Below, piece after piece: positions 16,620-25,170 of a stretch of DNA of 55,931 nucleotides. The stretch's first letter is position 1. Every line of letters starts with the position of its first letter. The notes beneath the pieces are model-generated. The model was not told the origin of the DNA and made no database searches. It saw only the letters and a list, made by a program, of their open reading frames with translations. The stretch lies in contig JAJQBK010000005.1 in assembly GCA_021203305.1 (NCBI GenBank), positions 1-55,931 of the forward strand, written 5' to 3'. The position numbers and the translations under genes were made by a program. The DNA comes from Lachnospiraceae bacterium (GTDB lineage: Bacteria; Bacillota; Clostridia; Lachnospirales; Lachnospiraceae).

Positions 16620-17723
16620 ATGGCCATCAAGTCGATTGAAATTATGAATGTAATGATTTTCAAGCGTCATCTGCGAAAGGATAATGGAACTTATCGGGTA
16701 AAAGAACTTCAAAATGGCAATACGCTGCATGACAGCTTCCGGCTGAATTTTTGCGATGGCATTAATGTTCTGATCGGCGAAAATGGCGTAGGAAAGACCA
16801 CAATTCTGAAGATGATTTATGCTGCCGCTCAGTTTTCCGTTGAAAGGACGACAGCCGGAAAGACAAAAAATTTTCTGCATTATTTTTCAAATAATCTGAA
16901 AAATCAGGAGGCCCTGAAGAATTCGGAACGCAGTAACGACTATTGCGGTTATAAGATTTCAGATGGCAGACACTGTTTTGAGGAAAGCTTATCTCACAAT
17001 GGTATTGTCAATTATGAAGACTGGCTCGGATTAAATATTCAGTCTGTTTTTATTCCAACGATGGAAATGCTTTCTCATTCCAAAGGCTTTCTGGCGTTAA
17101 ATGAAAAATATAACATGCCTTTTGACGGTACTCAGCTGGATATCGTGGTGAACGCGTCCCTGCCCGAGGCGAGAGTGATTCCGTCTGCCATGCAGGGTGT
17201 TTTGCAAAAAATCAGTAATGTCATTGAAGGCACCGTAATTCAGGAAGACGATTGTTTTTATGTGCAGAAAAGTGATGGAAGGAAAATTGAATTTTCACTG
17301 GAGGCGGAAGGATTGCGCAAGCTTGGACTGCTCTGGAAGCTGATCAGAAACGGGCTGCTGGAGAATGGTACCATTCTTCTCTGGGATGAGCCGGAGGCAA
17401 ATCTGAATCCGGAATTATATGCCCTTGTGGCGGAGATCCTGCTCGAGCTTGAAAAGAATGGCGTTCAGATTTTTGCCGCCACGCATAATTATAATTTTGC
17501 CAAATATCTTGAGATACGCCGTGAAAGGAAAGAACAGGTAATGTATCACAATTTGTATTTAGGTAGCATTGATGAAGCTGACAGAGTAATGGAGACAAAT
17601 GCCTGGGCGGAAGATTCCGGGAGGACGGTATTTGGACAGTCGGCGTATCGCCTGGAGGATCTGCGCCCCAATCATCTGATTATCGCGGACAGTAAGCTGC
17701 TGGATGAGGTTTATGCACAGTGA
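16620..17723 (+). CDS. AAA15/OLD-like ATPase of a candidate ATPase-nuclease pair
   Basis: A 367-residue ABC/SMC-type ATPase of the kind found in OLD nucleases and several phage-defence systems. Walker A is GENGVGKT (53-60); a signature-like helix SLEAEGLRKLGLLWKLI follows at about 226; Walker B and D-loop ILLWDEPEANLNPE at 252-265; the switch histidine is in AATHN (289). There is no transmembrane part, so it is not a transporter. AAGGAGA lies about 7 bases before ATG, and rpoD ends 21 bp upstream. The next gene, nine bases later, encodes a probable PD-(D/E)XK nuclease. Codon and base use are more AT-rich than in rpoD or trmK, suggesting insertion into a housekeeping cluster. Confidence 0.8.
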   Translation: MAIKSIEIMNVMIFKRHLRKDNGTYRVKELQNGNTLHDSFRLNFCDGINVLIGENGVGKTTILKMIYAAAQFSVERTTAGKTKNFLHYFSNNLKNQEALKNSERSNDYCGYKISDGRHCFEESLSHNGIVNYEDWLGLNIQSVFIPTMEMLSHSKGFLALNEKYNMPFDGTQLDIVVNASLPEARVIPSAMQGVLQKISNVIEGTVIQEDDCFYVQKSDGRKIEFSLEAEGLRKLGLLWKLIRNGLLENGTILLWDEPEANLNPELYALVAEILLELEKNGVQIFAATHNYNFAKYLEIRRERKEQVMYHNLYLGSIDEADRVMETNAWAEDSGRTVFGQSAYRLEDLRPNHLIIADSKLLDEVYAQ

Positions 17724-17732
17724 GGTATTTCA

Positions 17733-18239
17733 ATGGCAGATATTCTGATGGAAGAAAATGGAGTTTATTGCCTGGACTGCACAAATGCGGTCTGGGCTGC
17801 GGATCAGATGCATCAGGCATACAGGAACGCGGGGCTTCATATCAATGATGTCGATTTTGTGGTTGAGAGTGCGGACGACCTGTTTCTGGTCGAGTACAAA
17901 AATGCCAGTATTCCGGGAGGGGCGAATCCATCCGCTTTTCAGCCATTGGACAATAAAAAGGTGGATACCGCGGCCAAAAAGTTTTTTGATTCTTTGCATT
18001 ATCTGGCATTATTGAATAAAACGAAACCTGTGAAATATGTTTACATACTGGAGTATCCCAATGGCGATGTTGTGACGCGCAAAAGACTGCGTAATTTGTT
18101 GAAGGAAAAGCTGCCGTTTGTACTGCAGAAAAATATAGGAAACGGGAAACGGCTGATAGAGAGTGTGGATGTAGTATCTATTGATGAATGGAATGATAAT
18201 GAGACTTACGGAAGGTATCCGTTGATAAAGGCGGAGTGA
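17733..18239 (+). CDS. Small PD-(D/E)XK-like nuclease partner of the ATPase
   Basis: A 168-residue protein without a clear named family. The stretch from residue 39 (VDFVVESADDLFLVEYKN) fits a PD-(D/E)XK active site: Asp41, then Glu54-x-Lys56 on the following strand, preceded by a helix. The strand YVYILEYPN and basic helix TRKRLRNLLKEKL follow. GAGG lies seven bases before ATG and the gap to the ATPase is nine bases, so the pair should be made together. It could be the DNA- or RNA-cutting effector, with the ATPase as sensor, of a defence module; that is inference from gene pairing. It might instead be an inactive structural homologue. Confidence 0.6.
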   Translation: MADILMEENGVYCLDCTNAVWAADQMHQAYRNAGLHINDVDFVVESADDLFLVEYKNASIPGGANPSAFQPLDNKKVDTAAKKFFDSLHYLALLNKTKPVKYVYILEYPNGDVVTRKRLRNLLKEKLPFVLQKNIGNGKRLIESVDVVSIDEWNDNETYGRYPLIKAE

Positions 18240-18349
18240 TTGCTTCAGGGAAGTCGCGGCTGGTGATAAAGTATTTGTGGGAAATTAAGGTTTAAACTGA
18301 AAATACCGGCTTCATAAATCTGTGCGTGCTTCGCTTCGGAAATCTGCCT

Positions 18350-19489
18350 ATGATAAAAAAGACCAAAACAGCAAAAGTAATAAAAGTGGCAAAAGTGACA
18401 AAAGAATCAAAAACAGCAAAGACAATAAAGGTGACCAAAGCAGCAATAATCATCATTGCCCTGCAGCTATTATCCTGGACGTTATTGGCCTGCGCCTGGC
18501 GGGTGGCAGGCTTTTCGGACTGGTGGGCGGCACATGTGTTCCGGTGGTGGACGGCTGTGGCCGGTACGGTTTTTGGAGTGTTTCCGTTTTCTGTGGCGGA
18601 ATTTGTACTTTATCTGCTGATTATCTGGGCGGTGGGAAGTCTGGTGCTGGCGGTGCGGCACAGGCACTTTCAATGTGTGAGATTTCTGCTGGCGGCCTCA
18701 GTGCTCTGGTTCCTGTTCGTGGCATGCAGTGGCATCAACTATCAGAGGACCTCTTTTACGGACAGCGCCGGTATCGAAATGAAGGAATATACGTTGACGG
18801 AGTTGAAGGAAACCTGCCTGTGGCTGACCCAGAAGGTCAATGAATATTCCGTTTTGGTGGAGCGGGATGAGGACGGCATCATGCAGCTGTCCTTAACGCA
18901 ATACGGAACCGGCCAGCTGGCGGCGCAAGCCATGGAAGAACTGGGCGATACATATCCGCTTTTGTCAGGCAGCTATCCGACGCCGAAGCCAGTGACATTT
19001 TCCAAAATATTATCTTTGCTGAGCCTGACAGGGGTGTATTCGCCGCTGACCATCGAGGCCAACTACAACCGGGAGATGACGGCTTACAATATTCCCTATT
19101 CCATGTGCCATGAGCTTTCCCATCTGTGGGGCTTTATGCAGGAGCAGGAGGCCAATTTTATCGCCTTTCTGGCGTGCACCGGCTCGGAGAACGCGGATTT
19201 TTGTTACAGTGGCTATATGCTGGCGTGGATTCAATGCACCAACGCGCTGTATGACGCCAGCCGGGCGGATTTTAGCGAGGTGCGTGAGCTTTTGTCGGAG
19301 AAGGCGCAGCTTGACCTGACAGAAAACACCGCGTTCTGGAATACCCATGAGGGCGTACTCTCGGAGGTGTCCGACCAGGTAAACGACACTTATCTGAAGG
19401 CCAACGGGCAGAGCGACGGGGTGCTCAGCTACGAGAAGGCGGTAGACCTGCTGGTCAGCTATTGGATGGAGAACTATGAGGATGGCTGA
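18350..19489 (+). CDS. DUF3810-family membrane protein with HExxH motif
   Basis: A 379-residue membrane protein. The N-terminus is a low-complexity basic stretch of alternating K, T and V (about residues 3-29), followed by three hydrophobic segments (about 30-55, 75-100 and 105-125) and a large outer domain. That domain has CHELSHLWGFMQEQEANFIAF, an HExxH zinc-binding motif with a downstream Glu, as in gluzincin proteases, so a metalloprotease role is plausible for this DUF3810 family but not shown. ATG 18350 lacks a clear ribosome site; a GTG at 18326 is the alternative. Its stop overlaps the trmK start by one base (TGATG), indicating coupling. Confidence 0.75.
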   Translation: MIKKTKTAKVIKVAKVTKESKTAKTIKVTKAAIIIIALQLLSWTLLACAWRVAGFSDWWAAHVFRWWTAVAGTVFGVFPFSVAEFVLYLLIIWAVGSLVLAVRHRHFQCVRFLLAASVLWFLFVACSGINYQRTSFTDSAGIEMKEYTLTELKETCLWLTQKVNEYSVLVERDEDGIMQLSLTQYGTGQLAAQAMEELGDTYPLLSGSYPTPKPVTFSKILSLLSLTGVYSPLTIEANYNREMTAYNIPYSMCHELSHLWGFMQEQEANFIAFLACTGSENADFCYSGYMLAWIQCTNALYDASRADFSEVRELLSEKAQLDLTENTAFWNTHEGVLSEVSDQVNDTYLKANGQSDGVLSYEKAVDLLVSYWMENYEDG

Positions 19490-20283
19490 TGGAGAAATAT
19501 GCGGAGGGATGCTTTGTGCAGGGAAGGATTGAGAACTTATTGCCGAAGCGGCTGAAGGCGGCTGCGGATATGATTCCTTTTTATGATACAGTCTGTGATA
19601 TCGGCTGCGATCACGGCTATCTCTCCATTTATCTTTTACAGCAAAAAAAGGCTCATCATATGATTGCCATGGACGTCAATCGGGGACCATTGGAGAGGGC
19701 GGCGGAAAATGCCAGGCTTTTTGGCATGGAAGAGCGGATGGAGCTTCGTCTCTCGGATGGCCTAAAAAAGGTGTCGCCGGGGGAAGCGGATTTCTTCGTC
19801 TGTGCCGGCATGGGCGGTAAGCTGGTGATGAAGATCATGTCGGATCATCCCAGGGTGACAGCCTCCATGAAGGGGGCGCTCCTTCAGCCCCAGTCGGATA
19901 TCGGCGCGGTGCGCCGCTTTGTGTATGAGCTGGGCTGGCATATTGAGCAGGAGGATATTGTATTTGAGCAGGATGGCGGCGGAAGGAAAACGGGAAAATA
20001 TTATCCCCTGTTTCTGGCTGTGCCCGGCCGGGAAGAGACGCCGTCGGAAGAAGAACTGGCCTATGGGAGTCTGGAGAAGCAGAGAAATCCGGGAATTTTG
20101 CAGGATTTCCTTCATTATCAGATGAAAATAAAGTGCGAAGCGCAGGCTGAGGTGCAAAACAGCACTGCGGAAAGGGCGCGGGAAAGGTTTATTCAACTGA
20201 AAATAGAAATTGAGGAAATTGAGACGGTGCTGTTACAGATATCAAAGGTCAGCAGGGAAAACGGAGGAAGCTTTGCAGAATAA
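19489..20283 (+). CDS. trmK: tRNA (adenine(22)-N1)-methyltransferase
   Basis: A 264-residue SAM-dependent Rossmann methyltransferase of the TrmK family, which methylates A22 in the D loop of certain tRNAs. The SAM loop is CDIGCDHGYLSIYLL; FFVCAGMGGKLVMKIM is the family's catalytic-site strand; a C-terminal coiled coil (about 200-264) contacts tRNA. GAGG lies seven bases before ATG. In Firmicutes it typically follows rpoD and precedes the Nif3-like gene; here three genes separate it from rpoD, marking them as extra. Confidence 0.9.
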   Translation: MEKYAEGCFVQGRIENLLPKRLKAAADMIPFYDTVCDIGCDHGYLSIYLLQQKKAHHMIAMDVNRGPLERAAENARLFGMEERMELRLSDGLKKVSPGEADFFVCAGMGGKLVMKIMSDHPRVTASMKGALLQPQSDIGAVRRFVYELGWHIEQEDIVFEQDGGGRKTGKYYPLFLAVPGREETPSEEELAYGSLEKQRNPGILQDFLHYQMKIKCEAQAEVQNSTAERARERFIQLKIEIEEIETVLLQISKVSRENGGSFAE

Positions 20284-20411
20284 ATTCTGTGTACGAAAGC
20301 ACTGAGATGGGCAGTTTACAGATGAAGTGCAGCGAATACACGGAATGACTGATAAAATTCGAAGTCATGCAGCAGTACGGGAATAATGAAACGAAAAAGC
20401 GAATAGAATAT

Positions 20412-20465
20412 TAAGGAATTGCCATGAAATAATATACCCATCCTGCGCTGGCTGATACGTGAATG
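20412..20465 (+). repeat. Dispersed intergenic repeat (copy b)
   Basis: It reads TAAGGAATTGCC, then CCCATCCTGCGCTGGCTGAT and ACGTGAATG, matching the first two-thirds of copy a in the direction of transcription. It lies 128 bp past the trmK stop. The distal TAAAAG part is not clear here. Confidence 0.6.
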
Positions 20466-20495
20466 TTATTTTGTGACAGCTCCTGAAGAGCTTCG

Positions 20496-20511
20496 GTCTG
20501 TAATTACAGAC
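20496..20511. promoter_or_regulatory. 16-bp perfect palindrome upstream of the Nif3-like gene
   Basis: GTCTGTAATTACAGAC is self-complementary across all 16 bases. It lies 51 bp before the start codon at 20563. It could be an operator; no regulator is identified. Confidence 0.4.
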
Positions 20512-20562
20512 GGCAAATCCAATGGAAACAACAGACAACTACGAAAGAGAAGGGCAAAAACG

Positions 20563-21345
20563 ATGACGTGTAAAGAGATTACGCAGTGGCTGGAGCAGCT
20601 CTCACCTGTCAGTTTTGCTGAAGATTGGGACAATGTGGGACTGCTTGTGGGCCGACAGGAAAAAAATGTGGAAAAGGTGATGCTTTGCCTGGATGTGACA
20701 GAGGACATCATTGATCAGGCGGTACGTGAGGACGCGGATATGATCGTCAGCCATCATCCGATGATTTTCAGGCCTCTGAAGAGGGTCACCAGCGGGGACG
20801 TCTTTCAGAACCGGATCGTGGAGCTTTTGCAGGCGGACATTTGTGTCTATGCCATGCACACTAATTTTGACGTGATGGGTATGGCAGACGAGGCGGCGGA
20901 GCGTCTGGAGCTTCTGAATTCCCAGGTGCTGCAGGTGACCTATGAGGATGAGATTGCCACCGAGGGCATCGGCAGGGTCGGACAGCTGATGGAGCCCATG
21001 CCGCTTCGGGATGTGGCGTTGTCGGTAAAAAGGGCGTTTCATGTGGAGAAGGTAAAGGTCTTTGGAGATGGAGCTGATATCTGCTGCACGGTGGCTGTCT
21101 GCCCCGGCAGCGGAAAGGATCTGGCTGCCGACGCGGTGAAGAGCGGCGCCGATGTGTTTGTTACGGGGGATATCGACCATCACACTGGCATTGATCTGAT
21201 GGCCCAGGGAGTGAATGTGATCGATGCCGGACATTTCGGAATAGAAAAATTATTTAAACCATATATGAAGGATTATCTCGCCCGGATGCTGCCCCAGCTG
21301 ACGGTCATTATGGCAAAGGAAGAGGAGCCGTTCTGGTACGTATAA
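20563..21345 (+). CDS. Nif3-like dinuclear metal-centre hexameric protein
   Basis: A 260-residue protein of the Nif3/YbgI/GTP cyclohydrolase I type 2 family, which forms toroidal hexamers with two metals per subunit; the biochemical role is unsettled. Metal ligands are visible in SHHPMIFRPLK and in MHTNFD in the N-terminal half, and in GDIDHHTGIDLMAQGVNVIDAGHFGIE near the end. The start follows GAAGGG by eight bases; the longer frame to 20473 has no site. Conserved partner of trmK downstream of rpoD. Confidence 0.88.
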   Translation: MTCKEITQWLEQLSPVSFAEDWDNVGLLVGRQEKNVEKVMLCLDVTEDIIDQAVREDADMIVSHHPMIFRPLKRVTSGDVFQNRIVELLQADICVYAMHTNFDVMGMADEAAERLELLNSQVLQVTYEDEIATEGIGRVGQLMEPMPLRDVALSVKRAFHVEKVKVFGDGADICCTVAVCPGSGKDLAADAVKSGADVFVTGDIDHHTGIDLMAQGVNVIDAGHFGIEKLFKPYMKDYLARMLPQLTVIMAKEEEPFWYV

Positions 21346-21397
21346 GCAATCTTAGCCCTGTAAGGGGCGGGAAAGCACGCGAAGCGGGCGAGATTGC
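21346..21397. repeat. Inverted repeat behind the Nif3-like gene
   Basis: GCAATCT (21346-21352) and AGATTGC (21391-21397) flank a GC-rich loop that can itself fold. There is no U tract, so termination is doubtful; it may be an RNA-processing or stabilising stem within the operon. Confidence 0.4.
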
Positions 21398-21471
21398 GTA
21401 TGTGGAGGCACCCGTAGGGCGTCCCGTGAAGGATAAGGAAGCGGATATGAATATATTAAGGAGAGATTTCA

Positions 21472-22959
21472 ATGGAAAAAAGAACCTACACCGCAAGTGA
21501 ATACCGGGCCTACGTCAGCGCTGTTATTCTGCTTCTGTGCCGGGCTGTAGCGGATGTGGTGGATTACAACGCCTCCCGGAGCTGTTTTGTGGATTATACC
21601 ATCGGCAATTCTTACTTTGTGAGAAATAAAAGCGGAAAGGCCTTTGATCAGGAGCTGTTAAACAGGATCAGGGAGAGAATGCTCGCGTACTGCAATACGG
21701 GGGCCAGGGTCGAGACCATCCATTTTCCGCGGGAAGAGGCCATAAAGCTGATGAAGGAAGAGAAGCTGGATGAGATCGCCAGGCTCTTCAGATACCGCCG
21801 GGGCGGGGGCATCAACCTGCGCAGCCTGAACGGATATTATGACTATTATTACGGCCCGTGCCTGGAGGAGCTTGCCCAGATCGGCAGCTTTGACCTTGTG
21901 GCGGGAAAGGGAGGTTTCTTTCTGGTGCTGCCCGCCAGGGAGGATATGGATACGCTCATCCCCTATCAGCCCCGGCCCCGGTTGGAGGCTACGCTTGAGG
22001 AAACGCATCAGTGGTATGAGCAGGTGGGCATTGAGACGGTGAGTGACCTGAATGACAAAATCTGTGAGGGCAACATCAGTGACCTGATTCTGGTGCAGGA
22101 GGCGGAGCAGGAGCGAAAAATCGCCCAGATCGCTCAGATGATCGCGGCCAGGGAGGGCGTGCGCTTCGTCATGATCGCGGGACCGTCCAGTTCCGGCAAA
22201 ACGACCTTCAGCCACCGGCTTTCCATTCAGCTTCGTACCATTGGCAAGAAACCTCATCCTATCGCGCTGGACGATTATTTTTTAAACAGGAAGGATACGC
22301 CGTTAGATGAGGAGGGAAAGCCTGATTATGAATGCCTGGAGGCCCTGGATGTGGAGCTGTTCAATCAGGATATGATCGCCCTCTTAAGCGGCCGGGAGGT
22401 GGAGCTTCCCACCTTCAATTTCATTACCGGCTGCCGGGAATACAACGGAAAGCGGCTGAAGCTGGGGCCGGACGACATTCTGGTGCTGGAGGGGATTCAC
22501 GGCCTGAATGACAAATTGTCATATACGCTGCCTTCGGAGAGCAAATTCAAGATTTATATCAGCGCGCTGACCAGCCTGAATGTGGATTCTCATAATCGGA
22601 TTCCCTCCACGGATAACCGTACGATCCGCCGGATTGTCAGGGACGCGGCCACCCGGGGGATGGACGCCTCCTACACCATCCAGATGTGGCCCTCCGTGCG
22701 CCGGGGGGAGGAGCAGTATATCTTCCCATTCCAGGAGGAGGCGGATGTGATGTTCAATTCCGCTCTGGTTTATGAGCTGTCTGTCTTAAAGCAGTTCGCG
22801 GAGCCCTTATTGTTCCGCATCGGCCCGGAGGACCTGTCCTACAATGAGGCTGCCCGGCTTTTGAAGTTCCTGGATTATTTTCTGGGCGTCAGCAGCGAGA
22901 AGCTGCCGGGAAACAGCATCTGCCGGGAGTTTGTGGGCGGGAGCTGTTTTCAGATCTGA
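21472..22959 (+). CDS. Nucleoside (uridine-type) kinase with ThrRS-like N-terminal half
   Basis: A 495-residue protein. The N-terminal half resembles TGS/second-additional-domain regions of threonyl-tRNA synthetase, and the C-terminal half is a P-loop uridine kinase: GPSSSGKTTFS at about 238, IALDDYFLNR (substrate-binding Asp-Asp-Tyr) and VLEGIHGLN. This fused form is common in Clostridia and annotated as nucleoside kinase; it likely phosphorylates uridine or cytidine. AAGGAGA lies about eight bases before ATG. It closes the plus-strand run, with a strong terminator at 22977-23020. Confidence 0.85.
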   Translation: MEKRTYTASEYRAYVSAVILLLCRAVADVVDYNASRSCFVDYTIGNSYFVRNKSGKAFDQELLNRIRERMLAYCNTGARVETIHFPREEAIKLMKEEKLDEIARLFRYRRGGGINLRSLNGYYDYYYGPCLEELAQIGSFDLVAGKGGFFLVLPAREDMDTLIPYQPRPRLEATLEETHQWYEQVGIETVSDLNDKICEGNISDLILVQEAEQERKIAQIAQMIAAREGVRFVMIAGPSSSGKTTFSHRLSIQLRTIGKKPHPIALDDYFLNRKDTPLDEEGKPDYECLEALDVELFNQDMIALLSGREVELPTFNFITGCREYNGKRLKLGPDDILVLEGIHGLNDKLSYTLPSESKFKIYISALTSLNVDSHNRIPSTDNRTIRRIVRDAATRGMDASYTIQMWPSVRRGEEQYIFPFQEEADVMFNSALVYELSVLKQFAEPLLFRIGPEDLSYNEAARLLKFLDYFLGVSSEKLPGNSICREFVGGSCFQI

Positions 22960-22976
22960 AGTATCGTAAAATATTG

Positions 22977-23020
22977 AAATCGCCATAGCCGTCACATTGC
23001 GGGGCTATGGCGATTTTTTT
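22977..23020. terminator. Strong bidirectional-type terminator
   Basis: AAATCGCCATAGCC (22977-22990) pairs perfectly with GGCTATGGCGATTT (23003-23016), followed by T to 23020. It ends the nucleoside kinase unit and may also stop transcripts from the convergent LysR gene. Confidence 0.9.
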
Positions 23021-23090
23021 ACAGATCAGATGTGTAATGAGAACGGTTATGGCTCATTGGGCTTTAACCGTATGAGGTGGTCAAAATCTG

Positions 23091-24062
23091 TCATTGACAG
23101 GGAAAGCAGGATTTCAGATATTCCAGAAAGCACCTCATGCTGTCCGTCAGATATTTCTGCCGATGGTAAAACAGCGAGTAGCGGCGGGTCAGGTCGGCGC
23201 TCTCGATGGGCAGCAGGATCAGGGAACCGGCGTCGGTATATGCTCTGGCGGCGGAGGACAGAAGGAAGACTACGCCCTGGCCCCGCAGAGCCAGTTCGAC
23301 GAGAGCCTGGGTGCTGGAGCTTTCAGCGGCAATGACGGGACTGATCTTCTCCCGGTGGAACAGCCTGTCCAAGAGATCCCGGGAGCCGCTGCCCGGTTCG
23401 CGCAAAAGGAGAGGAACAGCGGCGAAATCATTTATGGACAGGGAGAACTGCTCCGGTTTTGAGAAAATCCGGGAGACTTCGTCTGGGGTTGTTGCGGCGT
23501 TTCTGTTCGGGGAGGGAGTATGATCCTTCATCAGTATGGAAAGATACTCAAAGTCCGGGCTGCACAGAGCTGTCATCTGGTCTGAGGCAAGAGGAATCCG
23601 GTAAAGCTCCTCCATGTCGGCGGTATCGTCCGCGATGGCCAGATCCAGCTGATTGTGGAGAAGGTCATCCATAATCCGCCCGGAGCTTAAAATGGTAGTC
23701 TTCACAGGAATTTCCGGATGTATCGCGCCAAAATCAGCGATGACGCGCGGCAGATGTGCAGTCCCGAAAGCCACATTGCTGCCCACCCGGATCTGGGCGG
23801 CAGCTTCGCTGGCCTGAAGAGCGATTTTGGACTCCTCAAACTGCAGGAGGATGGAATCCGCGTAATTTAAAAGGGTCTGTCCGGCCTGGGTGATATAAAT
23901 CCTGCGGTTCATGCGGTCAAAAAGCCGCACCCCGTAATAGGTTTCCAGCTCCCGGATGGCATTGCTGACAGCGGGCTGGGCCATATTCAGCTTTTCAGCG
24001 GCCTTTGTGATGCTCCCCGCCCGGCAGACCTCGGAAAAGATGTTCAGATGCTTCAGCGTCAT
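23091..24062 (-). CDS. LysR-family transcriptional regulator
   Basis: A 323-residue regulator: N-terminal winged helix (LNIFSEVCRAGSITKAAEKL, AQPAVSNAIRELE, then RRIYITQAGQTLLNYA) and a C-terminal periplasmic-binding-like effector domain (IRVGSNVAFG to PIES). It is divergent from the TauE/SafE permease gene, so the usual LysR arrangement predicts that it controls that gene and itself in response to a small ligand, perhaps a sulfur compound. Residues about 172-195 include a proline/asparagine-rich insertion (TPSPNRNAATTPDE). The start codon has only a weak GGGG upstream. Confidence 0.9.
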   Translation of the reverse strand: MTLKHLNIFSEVCRAGSITKAAEKLNMAQPAVSNAIRELETYYGVRLFDRMNRRIYITQAGQTLLNYADSILLQFEESKIALQASEAAAQIRVGSNVAFGTAHLPRVIADFGAIHPEIPVKTTILSSGRIMDDLLHNQLDLAIADDTADMEELYRIPLASDQMTALCSPDFEYLSILMKDHTPSPNRNAATTPDEVSRIFSKPEQFSLSINDFAAVPLLLREPGSGSRDLLDRLFHREKISPVIAAESSSTQALVELALRGQGVVFLLSSAARAYTDAGSLILLPIESADLTRRYSLFYHRQKYLTDSMRCFLEYLKSCFPCQ

Positions 24063-24079
24063 ATTTTTTGCCCCGATTC

Positions 24080-24128
24080 ATAATAAAATCATTATATATT
24101 TTATATTAACATAATAATTTAATTATGT
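24080..24128. promoter_or_regulatory. Two matching LysR-type dyads
   Basis: ATAAT-N6-ATTAT occurs at 24080-24095 and again at 24111-24126, 31 bp (three helical turns) apart and on the same face. The second is extended to ACATAAT-N6-ATTATGT (24109-24128). They lie just upstream of the LysR start and before a TATACT -10 box (24141-24146) of the permease, as expected for recognition and activation sites. Confidence 0.65.
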
Positions 24129-24180
24129 AAATCAAGAGCGTATACTAAAAATGTATGTGCTGTGGGGAGGTGTCTGCACT

Positions 24181-24228
24181 ATGAAGAACGCACACGCACG
24201 GAAAGAGGTTCCGGCAGCGTGGTTATGA
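24181..24228 (+). CDS. Possible 15-codon leader peptide
   Basis: ATG at 24181 follows GGGGAGG by about ten bases and opens a 15-codon frame (MKNAHARKEVPAAWL) ending TGA 24226-24228. It lies between the predicted permease promoter and the permease gene. No conservation can be judged; it may be fortuitous. Confidence 0.25.
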   Translation: MKNAHARKEVPAAWL

Positions 24229-24358
24229 TTTCCTGTGCAGGGCGATACCGGTGAAGACAGATAAATGGTTAGGGTATCAAAGGTGGTTCATGGATTGCTC
24301 CGCGCTACCACAATCCTACAGGAAATTCGTTTGAGTTACAGCAGAGAAAGGCAGTTCT

Positions 24359-25153
24359 ATGACCTACATCATCTTCTTTATTGTATGCTTCGGCGCGTCC
24401 ATCGTGGGCGCCATCTGCGGCATCGGCGGCGGCGTCATCATCAAACCGGTGCTGGACTCCTTTGGAATCCTGAGCGTCACGGCGATCAGCTTTCTGTCCG
24501 GCTGCACGGTGCTGTCCATGACCACCTATTCTGTAATCAGAAACAGGCTGGACAGAGGCGGCAAAGCTTCCGGGGCGGGAGACCGCACGAGGCTGCCCCT
24601 GGCGCTGGGCGCGGCGGCGGGCGGCCTGATCGGCAAGGAGATGTTCTCCTATGTGAAATCCTTAAGCGATGACCCGGATCGGGTGGGGGCTGTGCAGGCG
24701 GCCTGTCTGTTGGTGGTCACCGTCGGAACATTGATTTACACCGTTTACAAGGATAAAATCAGAACGCACCAGGTGGAAAATACAGCGGTCTGTGTGCTGA
24801 TCGGCCTGTTTCTGGGGATGATATCCTCTTTCCTTGGCATTGGGGGAGGTCCCATCAATCTGGTGGTGCTGTTCTATTTCTTTTCCATGACAACCAAACA
24901 GGCGGCGGAGGATTCCCTTTACATTATTTTCTTTTCCCAGGCGGCCAGCCTGATTTCCACCATCGTGACCGGCTGTGTGCCCTCCGTGGAGATTGGCCTG
25001 CTGCTTTTGATGGTGGCGGGGGGAATTTTGGGCGGCGTCTGTGGCCGTCATATCAATAAAAGGATTGATGAAAAGACGGTAGATAAGCTTTTCATCGGAT
25101 TGATGGTTGCGATGATTCTCATAAACATTTATAATATATGGAAATATATGTAA
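24359..25153 (+). CDS. TauE/SafE-family anion permease
   Basis: A 264-residue membrane protein with about eight hydrophobic segments in two repeats. The repeat motifs CGIGGGVIIKPVL (early) and LGIGGGPINLVVLFYF (middle) are hallmarks of the TauE/SafE/DUF81 family, which exports sulfite, sulfoacetate or related organosulfur anions. AAAGG lies seven bases before ATG. It is divergent from a LysR regulator and followed by a radical SAM enzyme of the sulfatase-maturase type, so a role in clearing sulfite or sulfate from sulfo-compound breakdown is likely; this is inference. Confidence 0.85.
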   Translation: MTYIIFFIVCFGASIVGAICGIGGGVIIKPVLDSFGILSVTAISFLSGCTVLSMTTYSVIRNRLDRGGKASGAGDRTRLPLALGAAAGGLIGKEMFSYVKSLSDDPDRVGAVQAACLLVVTVGTLIYTVYKDKIRTHQVENTAVCVLIGLFLGMISSFLGIGGGPINLVVLFYFFSMTTKQAAEDSLYIIFFSQAASLISTIVTGCVPSVEIGLLLLMVAGGILGGVCGRHINKRIDEKTVDKLFIGLMVAMILINIYNIWKYM

Positions 25154-25170
25154 GCTACAAAAGACCAGAG

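Noticed and set aside
18362-18440. Repetitive AAA/ACA-rich DNA at the start of the DUF3810 gene, considered as a CRISPR-like or satellite repeat
   Set aside because: The repeats are irregular codons for a Lys/Thr/Val-rich N-terminus, with no constant unit or spacers. No CRISPR array is present in the window.
24265-24672. 135-codon frame overlapping the start of the TauE/SafE gene
   Set aside because: Arginine- and histidine-rich translation in a shifted frame of a clear membrane protein gene.
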